A DNA stretch of 64,000 nucleotides. Source: Rhodanobacter sp. FW104-R8. GTDB lineage: Bacteria; Pseudomonadota; Gammaproteobacteria; Xanthomonadales; Rhodanobacteraceae. Below the pieces are notes generated by a model, which had not been told where the DNA came from, did no database searches, and saw only the letters and a program-made list of their open reading frames with translations. Where the stretch lies: NCBI RefSeq assembly GCF_001617365.1, contig NZ_LVJR01000027.1, positions 1 through 64,000 on the forward strand. Direction: 5' to 3'. The first letter of the stretch is position 1; each line of letters begins with the position of its first letter. Shown piece by piece: positions 44,170-52,930 of the stretch. A program made the position numbers and the translations under genes.

Positions 44170-44994
44170 ATGACACGACTAGCCTTCATCGGCGGCGGCA
44201 ACATGGCGCGCAGCCTGATCGGCGGCCTGCTGAAAAACGGCGTGGCGCCGGCCACCCTCAGCGTGGCCGAACCGCTGGCCGAAGCACGCCAGGCGCTCGG
44301 CCGCGACTTCGGCGTCGCCTGCTACGCCGAGAACCGGTTGGCCGTGGCTGACGCCGAGATCATCCTGCTGGCGGTGAAGCCGCAGGTGATGCCGGCAATC
44401 CACGCCGAGTTGCGCGACATCCTGCAGCGCCACCGGCCGCTGCTGATCTCGATCGCCGCCGGCGTGCGGCTGGACCAGCTGGAGCGCTGGTTCGGAACCA
44501 CCCTGCCGATCGTTCGCTGCATGCCGAACACGCCCGCGCTGATCGGCGCCGGCGCCACCGGCCTGTGCGCGAACAGCCGGGTCAGCCCGGCGCAGAAGGC
44601 GCAGGCGCAGCACATCCTCGATGCCGCCGGGATTACCCGCTGGATCGACGACGAGGCGTCGATGGATACCGTCACCGCCCTGTCCGGTTCCGGGCCCGCC
44701 TACTTCTTCGCCCTGGTCGAGGCGCTGGAAGCGGCCGCGGTGGCGCAAGGCCTCCCGCGCGACACTGCCCGCGCACTCGCCGCGCAGACCTGCCTCGGCG
44801 CCGGCCGCATGCTGGTCGAGGGTGGCGAAGATCCGGCCGTGCTGCGCCGGCGCGTCACCTCGCCCAACGGCACCACCCAGGCCGCGCTGGAAAGCTTCGC
44901 CGCCGACGGCCTGCCGCACGTCGTCGCCCGCGCCGTCGCCGCCGCTACGCGGCGCGGCACGGAACTCGCCGCCGAACTGGACAAGCTGCCGTGA
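44170..44994 (+). CDS. proC: Pyrroline-5-carboxylate reductase ProC
   Basis: The 274-residue enzyme does the last step of proline synthesis. The NAD(P)-binding fold starts AFIGGGNMARSLIGGLLKNG. MPNTPALIGAGATGL is near residue 118, and the signature ALSGSGPAYFFALVEALEAA near residue 173 continues to the conserved LAAQTCLGAGRML. The gene is coupled to yggT by a GTGA overlap, a pairing seen in many gamma-proteobacteria. Confidence 0.96.
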   Translation: MTRLAFIGGGNMARSLIGGLLKNGVAPATLSVAEPLAEARQALGRDFGVACYAENRLAVADAEIILLAVKPQVMPAIHAELRDILQRHRPLLISIAAGVRLDQLERWFGTTLPIVRCMPNTPALIGAGATGLCANSRVSPAQKAQAQHILDAAGITRWIDDEASMDTVTALSGSGPAYFFALVEALEAAAVAQGLPRDTARALAAQTCLGAGRMLVEGGEDPAVLRRRVTSPNGTTQAALESFAADGLPHVVARAVAAATRRGTELAAELDKLP

Positions 44995-45566
44995 GCTATC
45001 TGCTGAATGCACTATCCATGCTGGTCGACCTGGCATTCGACGCCGTCATCACCCTGCTGCTGCTGCGCGTGGCCGCCGAGGCCTGCCGCGCGGACTTCCA
45101 CAACCCGCTGAGCCAGTTCGTCTACCGCACCACCAACCCGGTGCTGACGCCCATCCGCCGCGTGCTGCCGAACTGGCGCCGGATCAACCTGGCCGCCCTG
45201 CTGCTGGCGTGGCTGGCGATGCTGGTCAAGCGCCTGCTGCTGTTCGCCCTGCTCGGCGCGATGCCGCACCCGCTTGGCCTGATCGTGCTGTCACTGGCCG
45301 AACTGCTCGACTTCGTGCTGCTGTTCTACTTGGTGCTGATCTTCGGCTGGTCGCTGCTGAGCATGTTCTCGGTGGACCGCCGCCATCCCCTGCTGCAGCT
45401 CGCCGACCGCATCGTCGCCCCGCTGCTGCGCCCGCTGCACGGCAAGCTGATCGTCGGCCAGATCGACTTCGCGCCGATGGCGGTGATGATCGTGCTGCTG
45501 CTGGCGCGGCTGCTGGTGGCGGCGCCGCTGATTGATCTGGGGACTCGCCTGGCAGTGGGCGCTTGA
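44991..45566 (+). CDS. YggT family membrane protein
   Basis: The 191-residue protein, from a GTG overlapping the proC stop, has two copies of the YggT domain. Each has paired membrane helices and an F/Y-x-x-T-x-P-x-L-x-P-x-R-R-x-L-P-type loop: VYRTTNPVLTPIRRVLPNW near residue 40 and the looser LADRIVAPLLRPLHGKL near residue 135. YggT proteins are linked to osmotic tolerance, potassium uptake and chloroplast/cell division in different organisms; the molecular role is open. Confidence 0.88.
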   Translation: MSYLLNALSMLVDLAFDAVITLLLLRVAAEACRADFHNPLSQFVYRTTNPVLTPIRRVLPNWRRINLAALLLAWLAMLVKRLLLFALLGAMPHPLGLIVLSLAELLDFVLLFYLVLIFGWSLLSMFSVDRRHPLLQLADRIVAPLLRPLHGKLIVGQIDFAPMAVMIVLLLARLLVAAPLIDLGTRLAVGA

Positions 45567-45647
45567 GTTTTCTCTTGCACCAGATACTTACTCATTCTTG
45601 AAGCGAGAGCACTTTTGAAGCAAAGGCTTTCGTCCTCCTTCGGAGGC

Positions 45648-45896
45648 CGAGTCACTTTCTCTTTGCGTGGCCAAAGAGAAAGTAACCAAAGAGAAAGGCC
45701 ACCCCGCTTGCGCGCTTTCCGGGCATCCTGCCCGGAAAGTTCGCGTGCGGGCTACGGGGTTTGTCGACAGGGCATCCTGCCCTGACGCCAAACTGGTCGG
45801 CATCCATGCCGGCCACCCTGCGGGCTTTTCCTCCACCCGCCCGCCGCTTCACAGGGGACCCGGTAGAGCAGCGGGCCATCGTGGCCCGCACTATTC
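45648..45896 (+). repeat. Long intergenic repeat, copy 1
   Basis: It starts with CTTTCTCTTTG and AAAGAGAAAGTAACCAAAG hairpin words, passes through GGGCATCCTGCCCGGAAAG, and ends CACAGGGGACCCGG...GCGGGCCATCGTGGCCCGC. Copy 2 has the same landmarks in inverted order. The type is common between genes in Xanthomonadales. Confidence 0.75.
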
Positions 45897-45929
45897 AGAA
45901 GAGCCGGATCAAAAGTAGAGCAACGGCAG

Positions 45930-45943
45930 AGCAACGCGTTGCT
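45930..45943. repeat. 14-bp palindrome between the two repeat copies
   Basis: AGCAACGCGTTGCT is a perfect palindrome in the spacer between the inverted repeat copies. Confidence 0.6.
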
Positions 45944-45981
45944 CAGGCTGCTGCCTTGCTTCGCTTCCGAGCTTTATCACC

Positions 45982-46222
45982 GAGTGCGGGCCACGATGGC
46001 CCGCGACTTTACCCGGGGCCCCTGTGCGGCGGTGAGGCGGGGTCGACAGGCCGCGTAGCGGGAGTCGACAGGGAGGTCGACTCCTTTTCGCACGGGCAGG
46101 ATGCCCGTTCGAAAAGCCCGACCCCGACTCACGGACTTGCCGGGCGGGAAGCCCGGCAAGCGCCAAGCGGGAGGGTCGTTTTCTCTTGGTTACTTCTCTT
46201 TTGGACAAGCAAAAGAGAAGTA
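45982..46222 (-). repeat. Long intergenic repeat, copy 2 (inverted)
   Basis: Read on the minus strand it has the same order as copy 1: the TTCTCTTTTG/AAAAGAGAAGTAACC hairpin, GCCGGGCTTCCCGCCCGGCAAG, CACAGGGGCCCCGGGTAAAG and GCGGGCCATCGTGGCCCGCA. Copies differ by scattered substitutions and small gaps. Confidence 0.75.
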
Positions 46223-46318
46223 ACTCGGCTGCCGCAGGCAGACGAAAACTCTTCGCCCTGAACCAACCAAACGAAAGAGCAGTCGCAGCTAAAGCCGCTC
46301 CCGCAAGACCCAGGAAAT

Positions 46319-47143
46319 TCAGCGCAGCGCCCACCTGGCGATGATCCGATGGATCTCGTCCAACCCGTCAAACAATGCCGCCGGCCCCGGCTGCAGGATG
46401 ATCGGCGACTTGACCTCGTGCAGCTCGCCGTCGCGCACGGCAGGGATCGCGCCCCAGCCGGGGCGGGCCGCCATCTTCTCCGGGCGGAAGCGCTTGCCGC
46501 ACCACGAGCCGAGGATGATGTCCGGCGCGCGGCGCACCACCTCGTCGCCGTTCGGCAGGATGCGCTGCTTCGCCAGCGGTTCGCAGGCCAGTTCGGGGAA
46601 GCAGTCGTTGCCACCGGCGAGCTGGATCAGTTCGGCCACCCAGCGGATGCCGGTGATGATGGGTTCGTCCCATTCCTCGAAGTACACTTTCGGTCGACGC
46701 GGCAGTTGCGCCGCGGCGGCGCGAACGTCGGCGATGTGCCGCTCGGCGCGCTGCGCGTAGGCCTCGGCCTTGACATGCGCGCCGACCATTGCGCCCAGCC
46801 GGCGGATGTAGGCAAGAATGCCGTCCACGCTGCGGTGGTTGCTGATCCACACCTCGACGCCGGCCTTGACCAGCTCGCGGGCGATATCGGCCTGGATGTC
46901 GGAGAAGCCGATCGCCAAGTCCGGCTCCAGCTTCAGGATCTCGCCGATCTTCGCGCTGGTGAAGGCGGAGACCTTCGGCTTCTCCTTGCGCGCGCGCGGC
47001 GGCCGCACGGTGAAGCCGGAGATGCCGACGATGCGGCGCTCCTCGCCCAGCGCATACAGCACCTCGGTGGGCTCCTCGGTGAGGCAGACGATGCGCTGGG
47101 GGAAGTGGTCAGGCAAGCCGGAATCCGCTGCGACGTGATCCAT
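46319..47143 (-). CDS. Cobalamin-binding-like (BtuF-type) protein without signal peptide
   Basis: The 274-residue protein has the fold pattern of type III periplasmic binding proteins: RIVCLTEEPTEVLYALGEER near residue 17, GISGFTV, the helix IGEILKLEPDLAIGFSD near residue 65 and VYFEEWDEPIITG near residue 150. It resembles BtuF and cobalamin-binding proteins. No signal peptide or lipobox is present; the N-terminus (MDHVAADSGLPDHFPQR) is polar. No btuCD genes are adjacent. It may be a cytoplasmic corrinoid- or heme-related protein, or have an unannotated export route. It lies just upstream of yjbQ's end on the same strand. Confidence 0.7.
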   Translation of the reverse strand: MDHVAADSGLPDHFPQRIVCLTEEPTEVLYALGEERRIVGISGFTVRPPRARKEKPKVSAFTSAKIGEILKLEPDLAIGFSDIQADIARELVKAGVEVWISNHRSVDGILAYIRRLGAMVGAHVKAEAYAQRAERHIADVRAAAAQLPRRPKVYFEEWDEPIITGIRWVAELIQLAGGNDCFPELACEPLAKQRILPNGDEVVRRAPDIILGSWCGKRFRPEKMAARPGWGAIPAVRDGELHEVKSPIILQPGPAALFDGLDEIHRIIARWALR

Positions 47144-47147
47144 GCGC

Positions 47148-47588
47148 TCAATTCCCCAGCACGGTCACCACCACCTTGCGCTGGTGCGGATCGATGCGGT
47201 GTTCCCACAGATAGATGCCCTGCCAGGCGCCCAGCATCAGCTTGCCGCCATGCACCGGCACCGTGAGGCTGACCCCGGTGAGGATCGAGCGGACGTGCGC
47301 CGGCATGTCATCCGGGCCTTCCGCATCGTGCTGGAAGATCGCGTCGCCGTCCGGCACCGTGCGGGCGAACCAGCGTTCGAGATCGTCGCGCACGGCAGGG
47401 TCCGCATTCTCGCTGATCAGCAGCGAGCAACTGGTATGCGCGGTGAACACCTGCGCGATGCCGGTCTGCACATGGCTGGCCGCCACCGCGTCGCCGACCT
47501 GCACGGTGATCTCGCTGAAACCGCGCCCGCGCGTGTGCACGGTGAAGCCACCCTGCGCCACATGCTCCGCGGGCAGTGCCCTGGTCAT
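47148..47588 (-). CDS. YjbQ family protein (UPF0047)
   Basis: The protein has 146 residues from MTRALPAEH. Family marks are FTAHTSCSLLISENADPAVR near residue 48, HDAEGPDDMPAHVRSILTG near residue 88, and LGAWQGIYLWEHR near residue 118. The conserved His/Glu residues are those proposed for a metal site. YjbQ members show weak thiamine-phosphate synthase activity in vitro; their real role is unclear. The ATG overlaps the pdxH stop (ATGA), so it is coupled to a vitamin B6 gene. Confidence 0.9.
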   Translation of the reverse strand: MTRALPAEHVAQGGFTVHTRGRGFSEITVQVGDAVAASHVQTGIAQVFTAHTSCSLLISENADPAVRDDLERWFARTVPDGDAIFQHDAEGPDDMPAHVRSILTGVSLTVPVHGGKLMLGAWQGIYLWEHRIDPHQRKVVVTVLGN

Positions 47589-48172
47589 GGGTAGAGCAAC
47601 CGGCTGGTCCAGGTCTGGCCGTGGCGGTCCCAGCGCACGCGCTCGTGCAGGCGGAACTCGGCGCCGTACCAGAATTCGACCATGTCCGGCTCGACCACGT
47701 AGCCGCCCCAGTGCGGCGGCCGGGTCACCTCGAGGCCATCGAACTGCTGCTCGTAGCGCGCCACGCGCTGCTCGAAGGCGATGCGGTCCGGCAGCGTCTG
47801 CGACTGCAGCGAAGCCCAGGCGCCGATCTGGCTCGGGCGCGGGCGGCTGGCGAAATAGGCGTCCGACTCCTCCGCCTGAAGCTTGCGCGCCACGCCCTCG
47901 GCACGCACCTGCACGCCCTCGCGCAGTTGCTTCCAGTGGAAGCACAACGCCACCTGCGGATGCGCCTCGAGCTGGCCGCCCTTGTCGCTCTCGTAATTGG
48001 TGTAGAAGCGGAAGCCACGCTCATCGGCCCCCTTCAGCAGCACGATGCGCGAGGCGACCCGGCCGGAGCCGTCCACGGTGGCCAGGTTCATCGCCGTCGG
48101 TTCGCGCTCGCCGCTGGCCCTGGCCTCGTCCAGCAGCTTGAGGAAGGTGTCGAGGATCTCGGATTTGAGCAT
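47585..48172 (-). CDS. pdxH: Pyridoxamine 5'-phosphate oxidase PdxH
   Basis: The 195-residue flavoprotein makes pyridoxal phosphate. MNLATVDGSGRVASRIVLLK near residue 28 and FYTNYESDKGGQLEAHPQVA near residue 55 form the FMN site. The C-terminal signature VEFWYGAEFRLHERVRW ends with the expected LYP. The start at MLKSEILDTFLKLL gives the usual xanthomonad length; the much longer open frame upstream lacks coding character. Confidence 0.95.
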   Translation of the reverse strand: MLKSEILDTFLKLLDEARASGEREPTAMNLATVDGSGRVASRIVLLKGADERGFRFYTNYESDKGGQLEAHPQVALCFHWKQLREGVQVRAEGVARKLQAEESDAYFASRPRPSQIGAWASLQSQTLPDRIAFEQRVARYEQQFDGLEVTRPPHWGGYVVEPDMVEFWYGAEFRLHERVRWDRHGQTWTSRLLYP

Positions 48173-48405
48173 GGCGTCTGAAACTTTCCTTTTGCATCGC
48201 GGCCGACACGCGCGATCATGGTGCGGATGAATCCGCCCAATGATAGTGCAATGCACCACCGATCCAGTACCAGGAAGGCACGGACGGTGCTGCCATCTTC
48301 CATCATGACGCGTGAAGGCGGCCGTGACGTCCCGGTTTGCGGGATACTCCGTCGCCACGGTCTGCCGATGGCCGACACCCCTTCCGGAACCATGGTGTCT
48401 TGCGG

Positions 48406-49236
48406 ATGACGTCCCACGCCGACATGCAGAACGAGGCCCTCGCCGGCCACCTGCTCGACCAGTACGCCGGGCGCATCGCCCGGTCCCGCCGCCCCTACAT
48501 CCTCGGCCTGTCCGGCCTGCAGGGCAGCGGCAAGAGCACGCTGGCGCGGGTGATGAAGGCTGCGGCCGAAGCCCGCGGCTGGCCCACCGAAGTGCTTTCG
48601 CTGGACGACTTCTACTACGCCCGCAGCGACCGCGAGGCGCTGGCCCGCGACGTGCATCCGCTGCTGCGCAGCCGCGGCGTGCCAGGCACCCACGAGATCG
48701 AGCTGCTGATGTCGGTGCTGGCCGCACTGCCGCAGGCCTCGGACAAGCTGCCGGTGTCGCACCCGCGCTTCGACAAGGGCCGCGACACCCGCTTCCCGCC
48801 GTCGCGCTGGCCGCGCAGCACGCGGCCGCCGAAGCTGGTGATCGTGGAGGGCTGGGCGCTGGGCATCCGCCCGCAGCTGCAATCCGCGCTGACGCGGCCG
48901 ATCAACGAGTTGGAGCGCGCCGAGGATCCCGACGGCAGCTGGCGGCACTGGGTCAACAAGCAGTTGCGCGGCTACCAGCCGCTGTGGCGCAAGTTCGACG
49001 CGCTGATCGTGCTGCAGGCGCCGGGCTGGGATATCGTGCGCCGCTGGCGCGGCGAGCAGGAACAGGAGTTGCTGGCCCGGCATGCGCCGCTGGCGATGGA
49101 CGCGGCCGCGCTGGAACGCTTCCTGGCGCACTTCGAGCGGCTCAGCCGGCATGCGCTGGCCATCCTGCCGGCGCTGGCCGATACCGTGGTGGAGTACGAC
49201 GACGAACGCCACGTGACCGGGCTCAGCCACGGTTGA
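48406..49236 (+). CDS. P-loop kinase similar to D-glycerate 3-kinase
   Basis: The protein has 276 residues from MTSHADMQNEA. Walker A is GLSGLQGSGKSTLARVM near residue 40, and the LSLDDFYYARSDREALA segment near residue 70 is typical of the GLYK/YggC/Tda10 kinase group. LVIVEGWALGIRP near residue 142 is the Walker B-like strand. Plant GLYK phosphorylates D-glycerate at position 3. The bacterial orthologue's substrate is likely the same but is not shown by context. The longer upstream frame was rejected because it has no coding character. Confidence 0.82.
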   Translation: MTSHADMQNEALAGHLLDQYAGRIARSRRPYILGLSGLQGSGKSTLARVMKAAAEARGWPTEVLSLDDFYYARSDREALARDVHPLLRSRGVPGTHEIELLMSVLAALPQASDKLPVSHPRFDKGRDTRFPPSRWPRSTRPPKLVIVEGWALGIRPQLQSALTRPINELERAEDPDGSWRHWVNKQLRGYQPLWRKFDALIVLQAPGWDIVRRWRGEQEQELLARHAPLAMDAAALERFLAHFERLSRHALAILPALADTVVEYDDERHVTGLSHG

Positions 49237-49291
49237 ACCGGGAGTCGGGGAAGCGTGGCGCTGCCCCGGCCCCGATCCCGGCATGGGCCGA

Positions 49292-49495
49292 TCAATCGAC
49301 CACGAAGTTGACCTTCATGTTGACGCGCCACTCGGCGACCGTGCCGTCGTCCTTCGTCACCACCTTGATCTCGTTGATCCAGGCGCCCTTGATGTTCTTC
49401 ACCGACTCGCCGGCCTTCTTCAGACCGTGCTTCACGGCATCCTCCATGCCCTTGCTGGACGAGGCGTTGATTTCGATGACCTTGGCTACCGACAT
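49292..49495 (-). CDS. Dodecin
   Basis: The 67-residue protein, from MSVAKVIEINASSSKGMEDA, is a standard dodecin, a hollow dodecamer that binds flavins (or CoA in some). WINEIKVVTKDDGTVAEWRV contains the Trp that stacks on the flavin and the conserved acidic/basic pattern, and the C-terminus is VNFVVD. It stands alone between the kinase and ybjQ genes. Confidence 0.93.
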   Translation of the reverse strand: MSVAKVIEINASSSKGMEDAVKHGLKKAGESVKNIKGAWINEIKVVTKDDGTVAEWRVNMKVNFVVD

Positions 49496-49604
49496 GGCGT
49501 CAATCTCCCGTGGAATCGTGCGTGCGGCACGCTGCGCTCCCCCGCCTGAAGCCTGAGTCTGGTCCGTGGCCGCCGCCCGGGACAAGCCGCACTGCAAAAT
49601 CACC

Positions 49605-49949
49605 TCACGTTGACGCTTCCACCTGCACCGCCGTGCCATAGGCGAGCACCTCGGTGACGCCCTGGGCCACCTCGTTCGCGTCGTAGCGCATCGCCACCAC
49701 GCCGTTCGCGCCCATCACGGCGGCATGCTGCAGCATCAGCTCGAACGCCTCCTCGCGCGCCTTCTCGCACAGCTCGGTGTAGATCGAGATGTTGCCGCCG
49801 ACGATGGTCTGCAGCGCTGCGCCGAGGTTGCCGACCACGCTGCGCGAACGCACCGTGATGCCGCGCACGATGCCGAACGAGCGCACGATGCGACAGCCGG
49901 GAATGTCGTTGCCGGTGCTGACTTGGTGATGCGGAATGGTGCGGGCCAT
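49605..49949 (-). CDS. YbjQ family (UPF0145) protein
   Basis: The protein has 114 residues from [19 protein letters not shown]. It matches the YbjQ family: [17 protein letters not shown] near residue 28, then ARE...[20 protein letters not shown] near residue 75. Members form pentameric rings, and a heavy-metal-binding role has been suggested. A 23-base gap separates it from the epimerase gene upstream, so they may be co-transcribed. Confidence 0.9.
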   Translation of the reverse strand: MARTIPHHQVSTGNDIPGCRIVRSFGIVRGITVRSRSVVGNLGAALQTIVGGNISIYTELCEKAREEAFELMLQHAAVMGANGVVAMRYDANEVAQGVTEVLAYGTAVQVEAST

Positions 49950-49972
49950 GACGGTTCTCCGTGGGGGACGAT

Positions 49973-50812
49973 TCAGTTGTCGAGCAGGGCGGCGTAGCCT
50001 TCGCGCGCATCCGGCCATTGCGGCGCCCAGCCACCGGCGCGCAGCCGCGCATTGCTGAGCCGCTTGCTGCCGATGCCGGCCGGGGCCGCACCTTCCGCCG
50101 GCAGCGGCGCGTCGACCAGTCCGGCGAGAAAATCGTACAACTCGTCGAGCGGCATCGGCGTGTCGTCGACGCCGAGGTACAGCGGCTGCGGCGACTTCAA
50201 TCCCAGCAGGTGCACGATCGCGGCGGCGGCATCGTCGACGTGGATCCGGTTGGCCCAGTGCGGCGTCTCGCGCGGTACCCGCAGCTGCCCCGCGCGCAGG
50301 CGCTCGATCAGCTGCAGCCGGCCCGGGCCGTACAGCCCGGCCAGCCGCAGCACGATCGAGCGCAATGGCCGCCCGGCCAGCCACTGCTCGGCCTCGTGCA
50401 GCACCGCGCCGTTGAAGCCCGTTGGGTCGGCGGGAGTGTCCTCGTCGACCCAATCGCCGTCGTGCTCGCCGTACACGGCGCTGGAGGACACCAGCAGCAC
50501 GCGCTCCAGCTTGCGGACATCGAGCGCGTCGAGCAGGTGGCGCAGGCCGTCGGCATACACCGCGCGATAGGTCGCCCTGTCGCGCGCCTCCGGCGCCGGC
50601 AGGTAAGCCAGCCGGGTGATCCCCTCCGGCAGGCCGCGCAGGGTTTCCGGCGCGGTGAGGTCGCCGCGCAGCCAGTGGATGCCGCGCTTGCCTGCCTCCG
50701 GCGGCCGCCGCCGCAAGGCCCATACCTCGTCGCCCTGCGCCAGCAGGCGCTGCGCCACGCGTTCGCCGAGATCGCCGCACCCGGCCAGCAATGTACGTTC
50801 GCTCACCGCCAC
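49973..50812 (-). CDS. NAD-dependent epimerase/dehydratase family protein (YeeZ-like)
   Basis: The 279-residue Rossmann-fold protein of the extended SDR family has the atypical nucleotide motif [16 protein letters not shown] at the N-terminus. [20 protein letters not shown] near residue 105 carries the S-S-x-x-V-Y-G segment. The usual Y-x-x-x-K catalytic pair is not evident where expected (reads HEAEQWL). YeeZ-type proteins have unknown substrates. It is divergent from aroK by 31 bases. Confidence 0.8.
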   Translation of the reverse strand: MAVSERTLLAGCGDLGERVAQRLLAQGDEVWALRRRPPEAGKRGIHWLRGDLTAPETLRGLPEGITRLAYLPAPEARDRATYRAVYADGLRHLLDALDVRKLERVLLVSSSAVYGEHDGDWVDEDTPADPTGFNGAVLHEAEQWLAGRPLRSIVLRLAGLYGPGRLQLIERLRAGQLRVPRETPHWANRIHVDDAAAAIVHLLGLKSPQPLYLGVDDTPMPLDELYDFLAGLVDAPLPAEGAAPAGIGSKRLSNARLRAGGWAPQWPDAREGYAALLDN

Positions 50813-50843
50813 GTCCCGTTCACCTGCCTGTTAGCATTTGCCC

Positions 50844-51401
50844 ATGAATCCGTCGCGCAACCTGTTCATCATCGGTCCGACCGGCGCCGGCAAGACCTCG
50901 ATCGGGCGACGGCTTGCCGCGCATTATGGCCTGCCGTTCGTCGACCTCGACCAGGAAATCGAACGGCATTGCGGCGTGGATGTAAACACCGTCTTCGAGA
51001 TCGAGGGCGAGGCCGGCTTCCGCCAGCGCGAAAGCGCGCTGCTGGAGGAATTCAGCCGGCGCCCCGGAGTGCTGCTGGCTACCGGCGCCGGCGCGGTGCT
51101 GGCCAGCCACAACCGCCGTCAGCTGCGCGAGCAGGGCTACGTGGTATGGCTGCAGGCCACCATCGAGCAGCAGTTGGAGCGGCTGGAGCGCGACCACCAC
51201 CGCCCGCTGCTGGCAGTGCCGGACCGGCGCGGGCGGCTGCAGGCGATGGCGATGGCGCGCGACCCGCTCTACCGCGAGCTCGCCGACCTCGCCGTGCCCG
51301 GCGAGCACGGCAGCGTCGCCGCCGCCTGCGAGCGCTGCATCGAGCTGATCGACCGGCACTGGCGGCACCCATTCCCGGCAAGGCCACCGCAGACCGCATG
51401 A
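50844..51401 (+). CDS. aroK: Shikimate kinase AroK
   Basis: The 185-residue enzyme phosphorylates shikimate. Walker A is [18 protein letters not shown] near residue 9, the shikimate site is [13 protein letters not shown] near residue 31, [11 protein letters not shown] is near residue 58, and the lid Arg region is [16 protein letters not shown] near residue 115. ATG at 50844 was chosen over a TTG two codons upstream. Its stop overlaps the aroB start, the classical arrangement. Confidence 0.96.
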   Translation: MNPSRNLFIIGPTGAGKTSIGRRLAAHYGLPFVDLDQEIERHCGVDVNTVFEIEGEAGFRQRESALLEEFSRRPGVLLATGAGAVLASHNRRQLREQGYVVWLQATIEQQLERLERDHHRPLLAVPDRRGRLQAMAMARDPLYRELADLAVPGEHGSVAAACERCIELIDRHWRHPFPARPPQTA

Positions 51402-52489
51402 ACCCTCCCGCCCTCCAGACCGTCGACGTCACCCTCGGCCCGCGCAGCTATCCGGTATGGATCGGCGCCGGCCTGCTCGCCGAGCATGCGCGCTGGCGCG
51501 CCATGCTGCGCGGCCGGCATGCGCTGGTGGTCAGCAACACCACGGTGGCGCCGCTGTACCTGCCGCACATCGAGGCGGGGCTGTACGGCCTGCGCTGGGC
51601 CAGCTTCCTGCTCGACGACGGCGAGGCGCACAAGAGTTTCGCCAACGTGGGCCGCGTGCTGGAAGCGCTGGGCGAACTCGGCGCCACCCGCGACGCCTGC
51701 GTGATCGCGCTGGGCGGCGGCGTGGTCGGCGACCTGGCCGGCTTCAGCGCTGCCTGCTGGATGCGCGGCATCGACTTCATCCAGATGCCGACCACCCTGC
51801 TGGCGATGGTCGATTCCTCGGTCGGCGGCAAGACCGGGGTCAACCTGCCGGTCGGCAAGAACCTCGCCGGCGCGTTCCACCAGCCGCGCGCGGTGCTCGC
51901 CGACATCGACACCCTGGCCACTTTGCCGGAGCGCGAATACCGCGCCGGCCTGGCCGAGGTGATCAAGGGCGCGGCGATCGGCGACGAGCCGTTCTTCGCC
52001 TGGCTGGAACAGCACGCCGCCGCGCTGGCCGCGCGCGACCCCGCCACCGTGCAGGAGGCGATCGCGCGCAAGGTCGCCTACAAGGCCGGCGTGGTCGCCC
52101 GCGACGAGACCGAGCAGGGTGAACGCGCCCTGCTCAACTTCGGCCACACTTTCGGCCATGCGCTGGAAACCGCCGGCCACTACACCACCCTGCTGCACGG
52201 CGAGGGCGTGGCGATCGGCATGCTGCTGGCGGCGCGACTGTCCGAGCGGCTCGGCATGAGCGTGCCGGCCGCCACCATCCGCCTGCAGCGTCTGCTGGAA
52301 ACCCTCGGCCTGCCGGTGGCGATCCCGCCCGGCATGGACGCGCAGCAACTGCTGGCGCTGATGCGGCTGGACAAGAAGAACACCGCCGGCACGCTGCGGC
52401 TGATCCTGTGGCGCGGCATCGGCCACGCGGAGATCGTTGCCGGCGTGGACGAGGCCGACGTGCTGGCCACACTGCAAACCACCGGATAG
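51398..52489 (+). CDS. aroB: 3-Dehydroquinate synthase AroB
   Basis: The protein has 363 residues from [14 protein letters not shown]. The NAD site is [20 protein letters not shown] near residue 104. Metal and substrate residues are in [19 protein letters not shown] near residue 134, in LAEVIKGAA near residue 188, and in [13 protein letters not shown] near residue 248. It forms dehydroquinate for aromatic amino acids. It is coupled to aroK by an ATGA overlap. Confidence 0.97.
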   Translation: MNPPALQTVDVTLGPRSYPVWIGAGLLAEHARWRAMLRGRHALVVSNTTVAPLYLPHIEAGLYGLRWASFLLDDGEAHKSFANVGRVLEALGELGATRDACVIALGGGVVGDLAGFSAACWMRGIDFIQMPTTLLAMVDSSVGGKTGVNLPVGKNLAGAFHQPRAVLADIDTLATLPEREYRAGLAEVIKGAAIGDEPFFAWLEQHAAALAARDPATVQEAIARKVAYKAGVVARDETEQGERALLNFGHTFGHALETAGHYTTLLHGEGVAIGMLLAARLSERLGMSVPAATIRLQRLLETLGLPVAIPPGMDAQQLLALMRLDKKNTAGTLRLILWRGIGHAEIVAGVDEADVLATLQTTG

Positions 52490-52499
52490 CCCATGACGC

Positions 52500-52570
52500 C
52501 GTAGGGCGGGCACTGTCCGCCGGCTCTTGCCTTGCTACCACCGAGAGCGGCAGGCATTGCCTGCCCTACG
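52500..52570. repeat. Inverted repeat after aroB
   Basis: CGTAGGGCGGGCA (52500-52512) and TGCCTGCCCTACG (52558-52570) are inverse with one mismatch. This GTAGGGCGGGCA-type pair is a common intergenic repeat in proteobacteria and may form a hairpin at the end of the aro transcript. Confidence 0.55.
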
Positions 52571-52664
52571 GGCCTGCGGCATCCGCGGCCGAGGGTGTGC
52601 CCGCGCAAATCCTATAAACTGTGTCGTCCGGCTACGCGCCGTTCGTGCTGTACTCCTGGAACCC

Positions 52665-52925
52665 ATGCGCCTCTACCTGCAAACCGTGCCCGGCAGTACC
52701 GAGGCACCCCGCTACGTCCAGATCACGCTGGAGCAGGACCTGCTCGGCGGCTGGACGCTGTACCGCGAAGCCGGCACCCAGGGCGGCCGCGCCACCATGA
52801 AGCGCGAGCAGTTCCTGGAGCGCGACGAGGCGGTCGCCGCCTTCGAGAAGGCCCGCGACGCCCAGCTCAAGCGCGGCTTCCGCCTGATGTTTGCCCAGGG
52901 GCTGGAAGGCCCGTACGGACGTTGA
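52665..52925 (+). CDS. WGR-domain protein
   Basis: The 86-residue protein consists of a single WGR domain, named after its W-G-R motif. Here the motif region reads [20 protein letters not shown], with the following [19 protein letters not shown] helix. In larger proteins WGR domains bind nucleic acid, for example in PARPs and MolR. The start at [10 protein letters not shown] fits; upstream sequence is intergenic. It ends six bases before hemE, so the two are co-transcribed. Confidence 0.8.
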   Translation: MRLYLQTVPGSTEAPRYVQITLEQDLLGGWTLYREAGTQGGRATMKREQFLERDEAVAAFEKARDAQLKRGFRLMFAQGLEGPYGR

Positions 52926-52930
52926 TCGAA

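Larger units (their letters stand above)
45567..46318. other. 752-bp gene-free region between yggT and the binding-protein gene
   Basis: The region is filled mainly by two inverted copies of a long intergenic repeat. Short open frames on both strands encode similar low-complexity peptides because they translate the repeat; I do not treat them as genes. Confidence 0.7.

Noticed and set aside
45667-46334. Short open frames on both strands encoding GHPA- and SRPP-rich peptides
   Set aside because: Both translate the same inverted intergenic repeat; this kind of spurious protein is common in this group.
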